Origin: Bin5 sp965220715
Lineage (GTDB): Bacteria; Chloroflexota; Anaerolineae; Caldilineales; Caldilineaceae
Reading direction: 5' to 3'
Assembly: GCA_965220715.1 (NCBI GenBank)
Contig: OZ244843.1
Span: forward strand, 2,046,001-2,110,000
Length of the DNA stretch: 64,000 nt
In this document: positions 16,368 through 24,836 of the stretch, piece after piece
How the letters are laid out: every line of letters starts with the position of its first letter
Position numbering within the stretch: position 1 is the first letter of the stretch
The notes under the pieces: generated by a model
What the model was told of the DNA's origin: nothing
Database searches by the model: none
The model's input: only the letters and a program-made list of their open reading frames with translations
Program-made: the position numbers and the translations under genes

Positions 16368-17996
16368 TTACGGTTCCATACTCTGTGTTGGATCGCGGTG
16401 GAAGACGATTGTGTTGGTGCCCAAAGCCATCAGAGCGCCGCTGACAGCGGTATCCAGCACCGCGGTCTGCACGCCGGTGACATCCACCAAGCCAGTTTCG
16501 TGGGCATTGACAAGCTGCTTGCTGAGGACATCATAGGCGTAAGCCGGCCCTGCCTCTTCCAGGTGAAGGGCAGCCACCGAGGGAGATTCGATTCCCGCGT
16601 TCTTGACGATCTGCAAGAAAGGCGCGTCCAGGGCATCGTACAGCACCTTGACGCCAAATTTCTCCTCACCCTCCAGTTTGAGATTGTCCAACGCTCTGCG
16701 CGCGTGGACAAAAGCCGCGCCCCCGCCGGATACAACACCGGTCCTGTGGGCCTGCGAGGTCGCAGTCAGCGCACGCTCCGACAAATTAGACAGAATTTCG
16801 CGCTCTTGCTTGAGGTTGGTGCCCACCTTCAGCACACCCATGCCGCCGGTGAGCGCAGCCAGGCGATTGATGATGTCGGGGCGTTCCTCATCATCCACCC
16901 GTAGCCCTTCAACCCGGAGCCGAAGCTGTTCGACTGTTTCCTGCACGGCTGCCGAACGGCTCTGATCGGGCTGCAACTGCATGGTTTTTCGGTCAACCTG
17001 CACCCGCAATGCTTCGCCCAAATCTGCCTCTTTGGCCCGCGCGGCGTAGGCGTAGTAATTACGCCCGAGGATATTTGCTCCTGTGAGCGTCGTCAGATCC
17101 TGGAAGGCCATCCGCCGTGGGTCGCCTATCTCCTTCAGTTGAATGCCAAGAATCGAAATCTTCTTCTTCTCTTCGTTCTGGTTACGCACCATAACATGGA
17201 GCGCCTCCTCCTTGAAATGGGAGGCAATAATTACAAGTGATTTCTTGCCCGTCTTCATAGCCGCCTCGATGAGCGCAACCGTCTCGGCCGCATCGGAGAG
17301 CGTGTCATCGACCAGGGCAATTGAGGAATCGCCGTAGATTGCCCATTTCCTGATTGGGTCTGTGTAGAGATGGAAACTGGCAATTTCGGCCTTGTAGTTG
17401 GCGCCCGAATAGTACTCGCGCGCCAGATAGGGGGCCACAAACTTCTCAACTGAGACGCGCGCGTCCGGGCCGAGAAGATAACTCAGTTCGCCAATGGTAG
17501 CGGCCAGACTGTGGTCTTTGACAACCGTCAGGGCAACCAGGGCAAGGTCGTCCTCCGTTTCGACGGGAGAGGCCATATCAGACAGTTCTTGGCGCACGGC
17601 TGCGGTGGCTGCCTGCAGACCGATCTCCAGTTCGCGGTAACCGATGCCGGCCGTCAACATCTTCAGCGCCTGGCGATAAATCTCCCGCGTCAAGAGGGCC
17701 GTGGCCGTACCGCCGTCCCCCACCTGCCCGGCGACCCGCCAGACTATGTGACGCATCAGCATTGCGCCAACATCGACGCGCGGATCCCCCAGGCTGAGAA
17801 TGCGGCGGACAGAAGTTGCCGCGTCATTCAGCAGCTCCGGCCCGCGCGTGCCGTCCCGTTCATGCACCACATGCCCGCCGACTGGGCCGAGGGTCGGCGC
17901 CAACAAATCGGCGATGCTGTTGATGCCATCGCTCAGATTCTCGTGGGTCTCTTCCGGGCCGGCGACCGCGGCCTTGTAGTTTTTGATGCGTTCCAA
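16368..17996 (-). CDS. Divergent GroEL-like chaperonin paralogue
   Basis: A 542-residue protein aligned by eye to GroEL over its whole length. It has the equatorial nucleotide motifs TLGPVGGHVV (GroEL TLGPKGRNVV), an Asp58 matching D52, and GDGGTATA with Asp94 matching D87. The apical domain includes KKSLVIIASHFKEEAL and a GDPRRMAFQDLTTLTG stretch. The return equatorial segment has VVSGGGAAF. The GroEL catalytic Asp398 (VEDALHAT) aligns to Arg408 (SERALTAT), which should impair ATP hydrolysis, and the C-terminal Gly-Gly-Met tail is missing. No groES gene is nearby. It is therefore unlikely to be the main folding machine. It is followed by an Asp-box propeller gene 3 bp away. Confidence 0.85.
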   Translation of the reverse strand: MERIKNYKAAVAGPEETHENLSDGINSIADLLAPTLGPVGGHVVHERDGTRGPELLNDAATSVRRILSLGDPRVDVGAMLMRHIVWRVAGQVGDGGTATALLTREIYRQALKMLTAGIGYRELEIGLQAATAAVRQELSDMASPVETEDDLALVALTVVKDHSLAATIGELSYLLGPDARVSVEKFVAPYLAREYYSGANYKAEIASFHLYTDPIRKWAIYGDSSIALVDDTLSDAAETVALIEAAMKTGKKSLVIIASHFKEEALHVMVRNQNEEKKKISILGIQLKEIGDPRRMAFQDLTTLTGANILGRNYYAYAARAKEADLGEALRVQVDRKTMQLQPDQSRSAAVQETVEQLRLRVEGLRVDDEERPDIINRLAALTGGMGVLKVGTNLKQEREILSNLSERALTATSQAHRTGVVSGGGAAFVHARRALDNLKLEGEEKFGVKVLYDALDAPFLQIVKNAGIESPSVAALHLEEAGPAYAYDVLSKQLVNAHETGLVDVTGVQTAVLDTAVSGALMALGTNTIVFHRDPTQSMEP

Positions 17997-18080
17997 CTTT
18001 ACACCTCGATTATCTGCCGTGTGCTTTGGCTAGTTTTCCGGCTCGTCTCTTTTTTTCACAATCGTCCATCGTAATCGGTA

Positions 18081-19259
18081 CTATGACCATAAGTGGGCAT
18101 ATTTCAGCCCGGTTCCAGTGTTGAACAACACGACCGTTTCGTCCCCTTGAAGCCAGCCTGACTCCAGCAAGCGGATCTGACCGGCAAGCGTTGCCGCGCC
18201 TTCCGGGGCCGGGAAAATACCGGTATGTTGCCCCATTTGCCTGGCGCAGCGCAGCATCTCGTCGTCGGTTACGGCGATGGCGACGCCGCCGCTTGCGCGC
18301 ACGGCTTCCAGAATCAAGAAATCGCCGACCGCTGCCGGAACTCGCAGGCCATCGGCAACCGTCTTCGCGCCCTGCCACGGCTCGGCAAACTCTTCGCCCA
18401 GCTCGAATGCCCGCACCATCGGCGCACAGCCGCTACTCTGAACACTGACCATGCGCGGTCGTTCGCTGCCGACCAGGCCCATCTGTTCCATCTCGTCAAA
18501 CGCCTTCCACATTCCCACCAACCCGGTTCCCCCGCCCGTCGGGTAAACTATAACATCGGGCATTCGCCAGCCGAGCTGCTCAACGACCTCATAGCCCATT
18601 GTCTTCTTGCCCTCTATCCGGTACGGTTCCTTGAGTGTGCTTACATCGAACCAGCCGAACTGTTCGACCTTTTCTCGCACTCTCGCCCCGCAGTCGGTGA
18701 TCAGACCGTCCACAAGCGTAACCTGCGCCCCCAGATTGCTGCACTCGACGCGGAACGGTGCCGGCACGTCCTCCGGCATATAGACGTGGGCGGGCAGACC
18801 GGCTTTGGCGGCATACGCGCTCATCGCCCCAGCCGCGTTGCCAGCGCTTGGAATCGCCAACTCCTCCGCGCCCAACTCGTATGCGCGCCCAACTGCCATG
18901 ACCAGCCCTCTGGCCTTGAAGCTGCCCGTCGGATTGAGCGACTCATCCTTGATCAGCGTATGAGGGCAACCGATTTCGCTGCCGAGCGCCCGCGCGCAGA
19001 CCAGCGGCGTCCACCCTTCCCCCAGCTTGAGTTGCGCCTCCCGCGTCCGAACAGGCAGCACCTCCTCGTACCGCCACAGAGAAGACTCTCGCTCCCGCAA
19101 TGAGTCACGCGTCAACGTTCTTGCCGCTTTAGCGAGATCATAACGTGCCAGCAACGGTTTCTCGCAGGCCGGGCACAGGTTCATTAACTTTTCTGCATTG
19201 TACTCCTCACCACATCTACTGCAGGAGAGATGGGTGAGTGTCGAACGGGTTGTTGTCAT
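18081..19259 (-). CDS. thrC: Threonine synthase
   Basis: A 392-residue PLP enzyme that converts O-phosphohomoserine to threonine in the cytosol. It opens with a zinc-ribbon-like CSRCGEEY...CPACEKP, typical of the shorter class of threonine synthases. The PLP lysine lies in PTGSFKARG (about residue 114), the phosphate-binding loop in PTGGGTGLVG, and a third motif in NTGTGLKYAH at the C-terminus. The substrate assignment (rather than a paralogous cysteate or diaminopropionate enzyme) is from family resemblance. It is the first gene of the minus-strand run that continues, 84 bp on, with the chaperonin. Confidence 0.9.
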   Translation of the reverse strand: MTTTRSTLTHLSCSRCGEEYNAEKLMNLCPACEKPLLARYDLAKAARTLTRDSLRERESSLWRYEEVLPVRTREAQLKLGEGWTPLVCARALGSEIGCPHTLIKDESLNPTGSFKARGLVMAVGRAYELGAEELAIPSAGNAAGAMSAYAAKAGLPAHVYMPEDVPAPFRVECSNLGAQVTLVDGLITDCGARVREKVEQFGWFDVSTLKEPYRIEGKKTMGYEVVEQLGWRMPDVIVYPTGGGTGLVGMWKAFDEMEQMGLVGSERPRMVSVQSSGCAPMVRAFELGEEFAEPWQGAKTVADGLRVPAAVGDFLILEAVRASGGVAIAVTDDEMLRCARQMGQHTGIFPAPEGAATLAGQIRLLESGWLQGDETVVLFNTGTGLKYAHLWS

Positions 19260-19783
19260 ACGCCATTTCCGCTAAGTGGACTATGTCCGGCGCCAGAACG
19301 GAGTGCATCGTATGCTGCCGCTTTTCGACATATGGAAAGAGGCAGTTGCACAGGGGAGCCAACTGCCTGCTCAATTGTACTTCGCTTCCAACTGGTTAGC
19401 AAAATTTGCCACCTGACATACATTTCTTTGGATGACTTTGGTGGAGGGCCAAAGGGCCTGAGCAGGCAACCCTGCCAGCAGCGTGGCATGCGAATCCAGA
19501 CCTGCAGGAAGACCAGGCCACAGGCGTTCGCGAACAGGGACCAAACCAGTTTCCGGCCAGCACCCAAAACAGAGACGAGAATCCGTTCACGAATGTTCGC
19601 CGCCTGTCGCACAACAGATGATCAGATTTGACATCCTCTTCACTGTGAACGATATTTTCCCTCGGGGCGCAGTCCGATTACTAGGGCTCGTTGACGTTTG
19701 TCTGAACAGCGACTTCCGGGTGCAAATTACGCCTGATCGTCTAAGGGCGGCGCAGTCACGCAAAGAAAATCCGATACGCCTTT

Positions 19784-19861
19784 GGTGTTCTCCGCGTCCC
19801 TCCGCGTCCTCCGCGGACAAAAAGGTGTTCTTCGCGACCCTTCGCGTGACTTCGCGGATCA
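19784..19861. repeat. CGCG-rich dispersed-type repeat
   Basis: The run consists of degenerate units around CTCCGCG, CCTCCGCG, CTTCGCG and CCTTCGCG, split by a poly-A/GGTGTT spacer. It is of the 'ctccgcgtcc/cttcgcgtga' kind that occurs as a dispersed intergenic repeat in many unrelated bacterial genomes. Only one copy is present here. Confidence 0.55.
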
Positions 19862-19930
19862 ATTGGTTTTGTCTATTTCAACATTCAAGCGAGAAACATC
19901 CCTAACAGGCCTGCAGGCTTTCAGTTCTTG

Positions 19931-19962
19931 TTGACATCTGAACAGCCTTCCCAAAATGTCAA
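19931..19962. promoter_or_regulatory. Operator-like inverted repeat upstream of exporter
   Basis: TTGACAT and ATGTCAA form a perfect 7-bp inverted repeat 18 nt apart, and TTGACA is itself a consensus -35 box. It lies about 70 nt before the ATP-binding gene at 20031 and may be an operator or part of its promoter. Confidence 0.4.
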
Positions 19963-20030
19963 CGGAACCTAGACAACCCCCTTTTGCAACTTTCCTCGCC
20001 CGCAGCCGTATGTATAAATGAGGCGATTCA

Positions 20031-21035
20031 ATGCAAACAATGGTCGAGACCCGGAACCTGTGCAAGACCTATAGACGCGCCGACGGCTCCAGCATAGAGG
20101 CCGTCAAAGGCGTGGACCTGCAGATCCACCAGGGCGAGATCTTCAGCCTGCTTGGCCCAAACGGGGCCGGCAAGACTACGACAATCTCGATGATCAGCGG
20201 CCTGGTGGCGCCCACCGAGGGGGATGCCACGATCGGCGGCTATTCGATCACCCGGCAGCCGATGGCGGCTAAGGCCCTGATGGGGTTTGTTCCCCAGGAA
20301 ATCGCGCTTTATCCCGAACTCAGCGCGCGTCAGAACCTCTTCTTCTTTGGCAGAATGTATGGCCTGGGCGGAAAAGCGCTCAGCCAGCGTGTCGAAGAAA
20401 TGCTCGAATTCGTAGATCTGGCCGACCGCCAAAACGATCGCATCGACACATTTTCCGGCGGCATGAAGCGCCGCGTCAATATCGCAGCTGGACTTCTGCA
20501 CAATCCCAGACTGATCTATATGGACGAGCCGACCGTCGGCATCGATCCCCAGAGTCGGCGTCGCATCCTGGACACAGTCAAAATGCTCCGCGACCAGCAG
20601 GATATGACCGTGCTCTATACCACGCACCTGATGGAAGAAGCCCAGGAGTTAAGTGACCGCGTCGCCATCATGGACCACGGTGAGATCATAGCTATGGGAA
20701 CGCAGGCCGAGCTGACGCAGCAGGTCGGCGAAGATGACCAACTGGAAATCGCGACCGGCGACCAGGAAGTTGGGAAAGAACTTATCGAACGCATTGGGCA
20801 GGAGATCGACGGCGTAACGCGTGTTCTCTACAACCCCCCCAATCAGTTCGACGACGATAGCAGCGAGACCAGTTCCGCCCGCCTGACGATATTCGCCAAG
20901 CGCGGCCGCACCGCGCTCCCGCTCATAATCCAAACTCTTGCTGCCGCCGGCGTCGACATCCAATCTGTCCACGTACGCGAGCCGGACCTTGAAGCGGTAT
21001 TCCTGGCCTTGACAGGGCGCGCCCTGCGAGACTAA
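20031..21035 (+). CDS. ABC-2 exporter ATP-binding protein
   Basis: A 334-residue ABC ATPase of the CcmA/NatA/DrrA type that powers the two permeases downstream. Walker A is GPNGAGKTT (about 43-51), the Q-loop lies in VPQEIALYPELSA, the signature is FSGGMKRRV, and Walker B is LIYMDEPTVGIDPQS. The C-terminal 100 residues after about 230 form the DUF4162-like extension common in such exporters. There are two candidate in-frame ATGs (20031 and 20040); GAGG at 20019 favours the first. The substrate is unknown; drug, lipid or peptide export and sodium export are all seen in the family. Confidence 0.92.
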   Translation: MQTMVETRNLCKTYRRADGSSIEAVKGVDLQIHQGEIFSLLGPNGAGKTTTISMISGLVAPTEGDATIGGYSITRQPMAAKALMGFVPQEIALYPELSARQNLFFFGRMYGLGGKALSQRVEEMLEFVDLADRQNDRIDTFSGGMKRRVNIAAGLLHNPRLIYMDEPTVGIDPQSRRRILDTVKMLRDQQDMTVLYTTHLMEEAQELSDRVAIMDHGEIIAMGTQAELTQQVGEDDQLEIATGDQEVGKELIERIGQEIDGVTRVLYNPPNQFDDDSSETSSARLTIFAKRGRTALPLIIQTLAAAGVDIQSVHVREPDLEAVFLALTGRALRD

Positions 21036-21138
21036 ATCCCAACCCGGTCGCTTCCGTGGCGGTCCGCGCCGCGTGACGCCCGCTGTTCCACCGCCCATTG
21101 CCAACACCACGCCTGCCCGAATTGGACCGCCCTGAGAG

Positions 21139-22728
21139 ATGCGAAAGATACTCGCAATTGCATGGAAAGAACTATACACATTCTTTCGCGATCGAAACCT
21201 GCTCCTTCTCTCGTTCGCGACGCCGCTGGTGCTTTCCACCATCATCGGGCTGGCCTTCGGCGGCAGCGGCGACTCCGAACTTCCCGACTTCGCTGACATT
21301 CCGGTCGCTGTTGTCAATCTCGACGAAGGTGTCGACCCGCAAGAGGTCATCAGTCTGCCGGACCAATTTGCCAACCTGGACGCGCTACCCTTCGATCCCG
21401 ACGATCTCGCCCGCGCCTTCAACCAGGCCGGCATCGGTCCGGACCAGTTCTTGCAGGACGGCGACGCGCTCAACTTCGGCGATCAACTGGCCGCCATTCT
21501 GTTGTCTCAACCGGTCGAAGGCACCGGTACAACCGCGACCGGAGGATTCGATCTGACCGAGATTGGATGTAGCCTGCTTGACGAATCAGAGGCAGACGGC
21601 GCCGCCTCTCTCGCGGCCGGAGGGTCCCTGAACGATCTGCTGGATGCCACCGCGGTTGACAATGCAGACCAGGCGCGCGCCGCAGTCGACAACGGAGAAT
21701 TCGCCGCCGCGGTCATCATCCCGCCGGGCTTCAGCCGCAGAATAATGCCCCAATTTGCCTTGGGCGAAGACCTCAGTTTCCGCACCCAGGTCCCAGACGA
21801 AGACGGGGCCGTCGAAGTGTACGCCAACAACGGTCGGCCGATTTCTGTACGCATTCTTCACAGCGTCGTCGCCGGTATCGTGAATCAGTTTGTGCGCGTC
21901 AGCGTTGCTATTGGCGCCACCCTCGAATCATCTGTCAATACGCTGGCAGCCAGTATCGGCCGCGGAGAAATCGATCTTAGCGCAGTTGACCTGTTCGCGC
22001 CGTTGGCCGCTCTGCAAAACCTGGATGCAACCGCAATCGAGCCCCTCGGCTGTCTGATCACGCCCGGCGCCAACAACATCACCGTCGCCCACCCGCCGCT
22101 GGAGGCCATTCAGGAAGCGCCTCGCTTTGCCCGCACTATCGTCCCGATTGGCGCATCGCAGGCGGTCTTCTTTGCCCTCTTCACCGGCATCTTCGGCATC
22201 CACTCCATCTATGAAGAGCGCAAGAACTGGACCCTTCAACGCCTGATCGTTTCACCCACTCCGAAAGTTTTCCTGCTGGCAGGCAAGCTGCTGGGAAACC
22301 TGGTCACCGTCTTCCTGCAGATAATGATTCTCTTGGCAGCGCTGACCTTGATCGCCTCCGTTGTCATCGGCCAGCCAACATTTATCTGGGGAGCCAACAT
22401 TTCTGCGCTCCTCGCCTTGACCCTGGCGCTGGCACTATGCGTATCGGGCCTGGGCGTATTTGTCGTAGGTCTGGCAAAGACGCCAGAGCAGGTTAATCTA
22501 TTCGGACCGATGATAAACATTACTCTGGCCGTACTGGGCGGTGCCTTCGGTTTCGCCCTGCCCGAGCAGGCCGCTAGATTCTCGCTCATTTACTGGGGCG
22601 TAGACGCATTCACGCAACTGGCCAATGCCCAGACCGACGTCACAGTCAACCTGCTTGTTCTCTTTGGTCAAGGCATCGTACTCTTCCTGCTGGGAGCATG
22701 GCTCTTCAAGCGCCGTATAGACCTATGA
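21139..22728 (+). CDS. ABC-2 type permease (long extracytoplasmic domain)
   Basis: A 529-residue membrane subunit. One N-terminal membrane helix (about 22-42) is followed by a roughly 310-residue extracytoplasmic domain. The C-terminal half holds five to six helices, from the segment around residue 335-355 to LLVLFGQGIVLFLLGAWLF, with the ABC-2 motif IYEERKNWTLQRL between helices. The extracytoplasmic domain has an acidic insertion (about residues 85-160) that is longer than in most relatives. It is 103 bp after the ATPase gene and 63 bp before a second permease gene; the two permeases probably form a heterodimer. Confidence 0.88.
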   Translation: MRKILAIAWKELYTFFRDRNLLLLSFATPLVLSTIIGLAFGGSGDSELPDFADIPVAVVNLDEGVDPQEVISLPDQFANLDALPFDPDDLARAFNQAGIGPDQFLQDGDALNFGDQLAAILLSQPVEGTGTTATGGFDLTEIGCSLLDESEADGAASLAAGGSLNDLLDATAVDNADQARAAVDNGEFAAAVIIPPGFSRRIMPQFALGEDLSFRTQVPDEDGAVEVYANNGRPISVRILHSVVAGIVNQFVRVSVAIGATLESSVNTLAASIGRGEIDLSAVDLFAPLAALQNLDATAIEPLGCLITPGANNITVAHPPLEAIQEAPRFARTIVPIGASQAVFFALFTGIFGIHSIYEERKNWTLQRLIVSPTPKVFLLAGKLLGNLVTVFLQIMILLAALTLIASVVIGQPTFIWGANISALLALTLALALCVSGLGVFVVGLAKTPEQVNLFGPMINITLAVLGGAFGFALPEQAARFSLIYWGVDAFTQLANAQTDVTVNLLVLFGQGIVLFLLGAWLFKRRIDL

Positions 22729-22791
22729 CCTCCTGCATGAAACACGACTGATGCGGACTATACAAACCACCTCGGCAATTAGCCTTTGGCA

Positions 22792-24063
22792 ATGCGATCA
22801 ATCCTGACCATTATCCTCAACGATCTGAACATCTTCTTCTCGCAACGGGGCAACCTTGTCGGCCTGCTCGTCATCCCCGTTCTCCTGACGCTCGTCATCG
22901 GCTGGAGTTTGGGCCGCTTAGGCGGCGGCGGACCAACCCGGCTGCGAGTCGATCTGATCGATCTTGACCAGACCGAACTGTCCGCAAGATTGATCGAAGA
23001 GCTGCACGTCGCAAACGACGCCCTCGTGCTGTGTCCGCTGGACAATGACGCTGAAGACTTTTGCAGGCTCGGAGGCGAACCCCTGCAACTGGAGCGCGCC
23101 GTCGAACGCGCCCGGTCAGGCAGAACCAGTGCACTCATCGTCATCCCCGCCGGCTATGCCGCTGCCCTGGAGGGATTTGAGAGAATAAACATCGACTACT
23201 ATTCCTTGTCCGACCCTCTCCAGCCAAGCCCTGTTCTGCAAAGCTTGAACGCAGTACTGCAGCGCGCCGGCACCGCCTCAATGACAACCGGCGTGGCTGG
23301 CGCCCTGCTGGACAACCTGACAGTGGCCATTGATCTGCCGCCTCTCAACAAAGAGACGCGCGACGGCTTCCTGCGCACCCTCTATCTGCGGTCGCAAGAG
23401 ATGTTGACAGAGCAGCCGGCCCCCGTCCGCTTCCGAGTCGCCGACGCCGCCAGCGACGGTGAAGACGGCTCCATGAACGGCTTCAACCAGTCCGGGCCAG
23501 GGATGGGATCCCTGTACGTCATGTTCACAGTCCTGGGCGGCATGGCCGTCCTCCTGCGCGAGCGCCGTCAGTGGACACTCCAGCGCCTGATGGCCCTCCC
23601 ACTCTCCCGTGCCCAAATCCTCGGCGCCAAAATCGGCGTCTATTTTGCCCTCGGCATGATTCAGTACTTCATCGTTTTCGCCGTCGGCGCAGCCGCCGGC
23701 ATGGACTTTGGCAGCAACCCCCCTGCACTGCTCGCAGTCATGGCAGCCTTCGTCCTCTGCGTCACCGCCCTCACTTTTGCCCTGGCCCCCTGGATAAAGA
23801 GCGAAGGCCAGGCCAGAGGCCTTGTCCTCCTCCTGTCGCTGTCGCTCGCCCCCCTGGGCGGGGCCTGGTGGCCGCTCGAAATCGTTCCGGAATTCATGCA
23901 GATCCTCGGGCATCTGTCTCCAGTCGCCTGGGCCATGGACGCCTTCCAGGACCTGATCTGGTACAACGGCGGTTTTGGAGACGTACTTCCAGAAATAGGC
24001 GTCCTGCTGGCAGCGGCGGCCGTGCTGTTTGTTGTTGGCATTCGCAGCTTTAAGTACGATTGA
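22792..24063 (+). CDS. ABC-2 type permease
   Basis: A 423-residue second membrane subunit of the exporter. It has the same layout as the preceding gene: an N-terminal helix, a shorter external domain, then a conserved cytoplasmic loop RERRQWTLQRLMALP before a bundle of helices. The frame extends 6 bp upstream to a TTG at 22786, but the ATG at 22792 begins the natural MRSILTIIL start. It is likely the last gene of the operon; the reading frames stop before the DUF433 gene, which has a different base composition and a separate role. Confidence 0.88.
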   Translation: MRSILTIILNDLNIFFSQRGNLVGLLVIPVLLTLVIGWSLGRLGGGGPTRLRVDLIDLDQTELSARLIEELHVANDALVLCPLDNDAEDFCRLGGEPLQLERAVERARSGRTSALIVIPAGYAAALEGFERINIDYYSLSDPLQPSPVLQSLNAVLQRAGTASMTTGVAGALLDNLTVAIDLPPLNKETRDGFLRTLYLRSQEMLTEQPAPVRFRVADAASDGEDGSMNGFNQSGPGMGSLYVMFTVLGGMAVLLRERRQWTLQRLMALPLSRAQILGAKIGVYFALGMIQYFIVFAVGAAAGMDFGSNPPALLAVMAAFVLCVTALTFALAPWIKSEGQARGLVLLLSLSLAPLGGAWWPLEIVPEFMQILGHLSPVAWAMDAFQDLIWYNGGFGDVLPEIGVLLAAAAVLFVVGIRSFKYD

Positions 24064-24320
24064 TCATCCGCAAATCCCGTCAATTGCAAGAGACCGAAAA
24101 TCCTCCCTGCCTCCGCCCGTTTTTCTCTCCGGCAGCTTTGGATACTTGATTTCTTCAAAGCATAACCAACCAGAGTCTTCGCCACAGAAAACGTTGGCAG
24201 CGGATCGCTCGCGTGCGACCAAAATCTGATTCTCTGGTATGATTGCACTGGCGGATCCCTGTCTGAGCTGCTCAGGCGCGGAGTTGCAGAAAGTGACGAC
24301 GCTAGACAAAAATCCGAGAA

Positions 24321-24623
24321 TTGATTCCCGACATTACAGCGGCAGAGAAAGCAGAATTGGTCCAGTCGATCGTTCGTGACATCGGTGGCGTCTTTCCCGG
24401 TATCGAATGCAGGACAGGCGTAATGGGGGGTGAACCATGTATTGTACGCACGCGCATCCCTGTATGGCTATTGGCGCAGGCCAGAATCCTCAGCAGTAGC
24501 GAGGCGGACATACTCAGCGCCTATCCGATTTTACGCGCCGAGGATTTGACCAATGCCTGGGCCTACTTTCGCGCCAATAGAGACGAAATTGAACAACAAA
24601 TAGTAGAAAACGAGACGGCATAG
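24321..24623 (+). CDS. DUF433-family antitoxin
   Basis: A 100-residue protein with the DUF433 core: GECRTGVMGGEPCIVRTRIPVWLL-like sequence (positions 31-53), then DILSAYPILRAEDLTNAWAYFRAN. DUF433 proteins have an Hth-like fold and are the antitoxin halves of modules whose toxin is a DUF5615 PIN-like nuclease. The start is TTG. Two bases after its stop an ATG opens a toxin-like sequence, but that frame is broken (see 24626-24819). The antitoxin itself looks intact, as expected of an orphan kept after toxin loss. Confidence 0.85.
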   Translation: MIPDITAAEKAELVQSIVRDIGGVFPGIECRTGVMGGEPCIVRTRIPVWLLAQARILSSSEADILSAYPILRAEDLTNAWAYFRANRDEIEQQIVENETA

Positions 24624-24625
24624 GA

Positions 24626-24819
24626 ATGGCCCGCCTATTTGCAGATGAAAACTTGCCTTTACCTGTAGTCGAAGGATTCCGAGAATAGGGGCATGAAGTA
24701 CAGACAATCTAAAAAGATGGCAAGCCCAGTCGCAGTCTTACGATAAAGACGTTACTTCTATTGCAGGTGTCCATGGCCGGTCTTTACTGACCTCGACTCA
24801 CAGGCATTTAATTCGCTAA
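24626..24819 (+). pseudogene. Decayed DUF5615 PIN-like toxin
   Basis: The ATG at 24626 begins MARLFADENLPLPVVEGFRE, the usual opening of DUF5615 PIN-like toxins. An in-frame TAG then appears, followed in the same frame by GHEVQTI, a second stop and KDGK. The family ending continues only in another frame, as SQSYDKDV...AGVHGRSLLT...RHLIR up to TAA at 24819. This implies at least two nonsense changes and a frameshift. Its position right after the DUF433 gene matches the normal module order. It cannot encode an active nuclease. Confidence 0.75.
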
Positions 24820-24836
24820 CATTTGGAATCGTCTCC

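Larger units (their letters stand above)
19260..20030. other. Gene-free divergent region
   Basis: About 770 bp separate thrC (minus) from the exporter genes (plus). Reading frames here are short, overlap on both strands and resemble nothing I recognise. The region contains the CGCG-rich dispersed repeat at 19784-19861 and the inverted repeat at 19931-19962. A TTGCAA/TATGTA pair with 19-nt spacing at 19985-20015 could be a weak promoter for the exporter. Confidence 0.6.

Noticed and set aside
19256..19612. Minus-strand frame of 118 residues upstream of thrC
   Set aside because: It overlaps the thrC start region, has no ribosome site and no recognisable domain, and other frames over the same bases are equally open.
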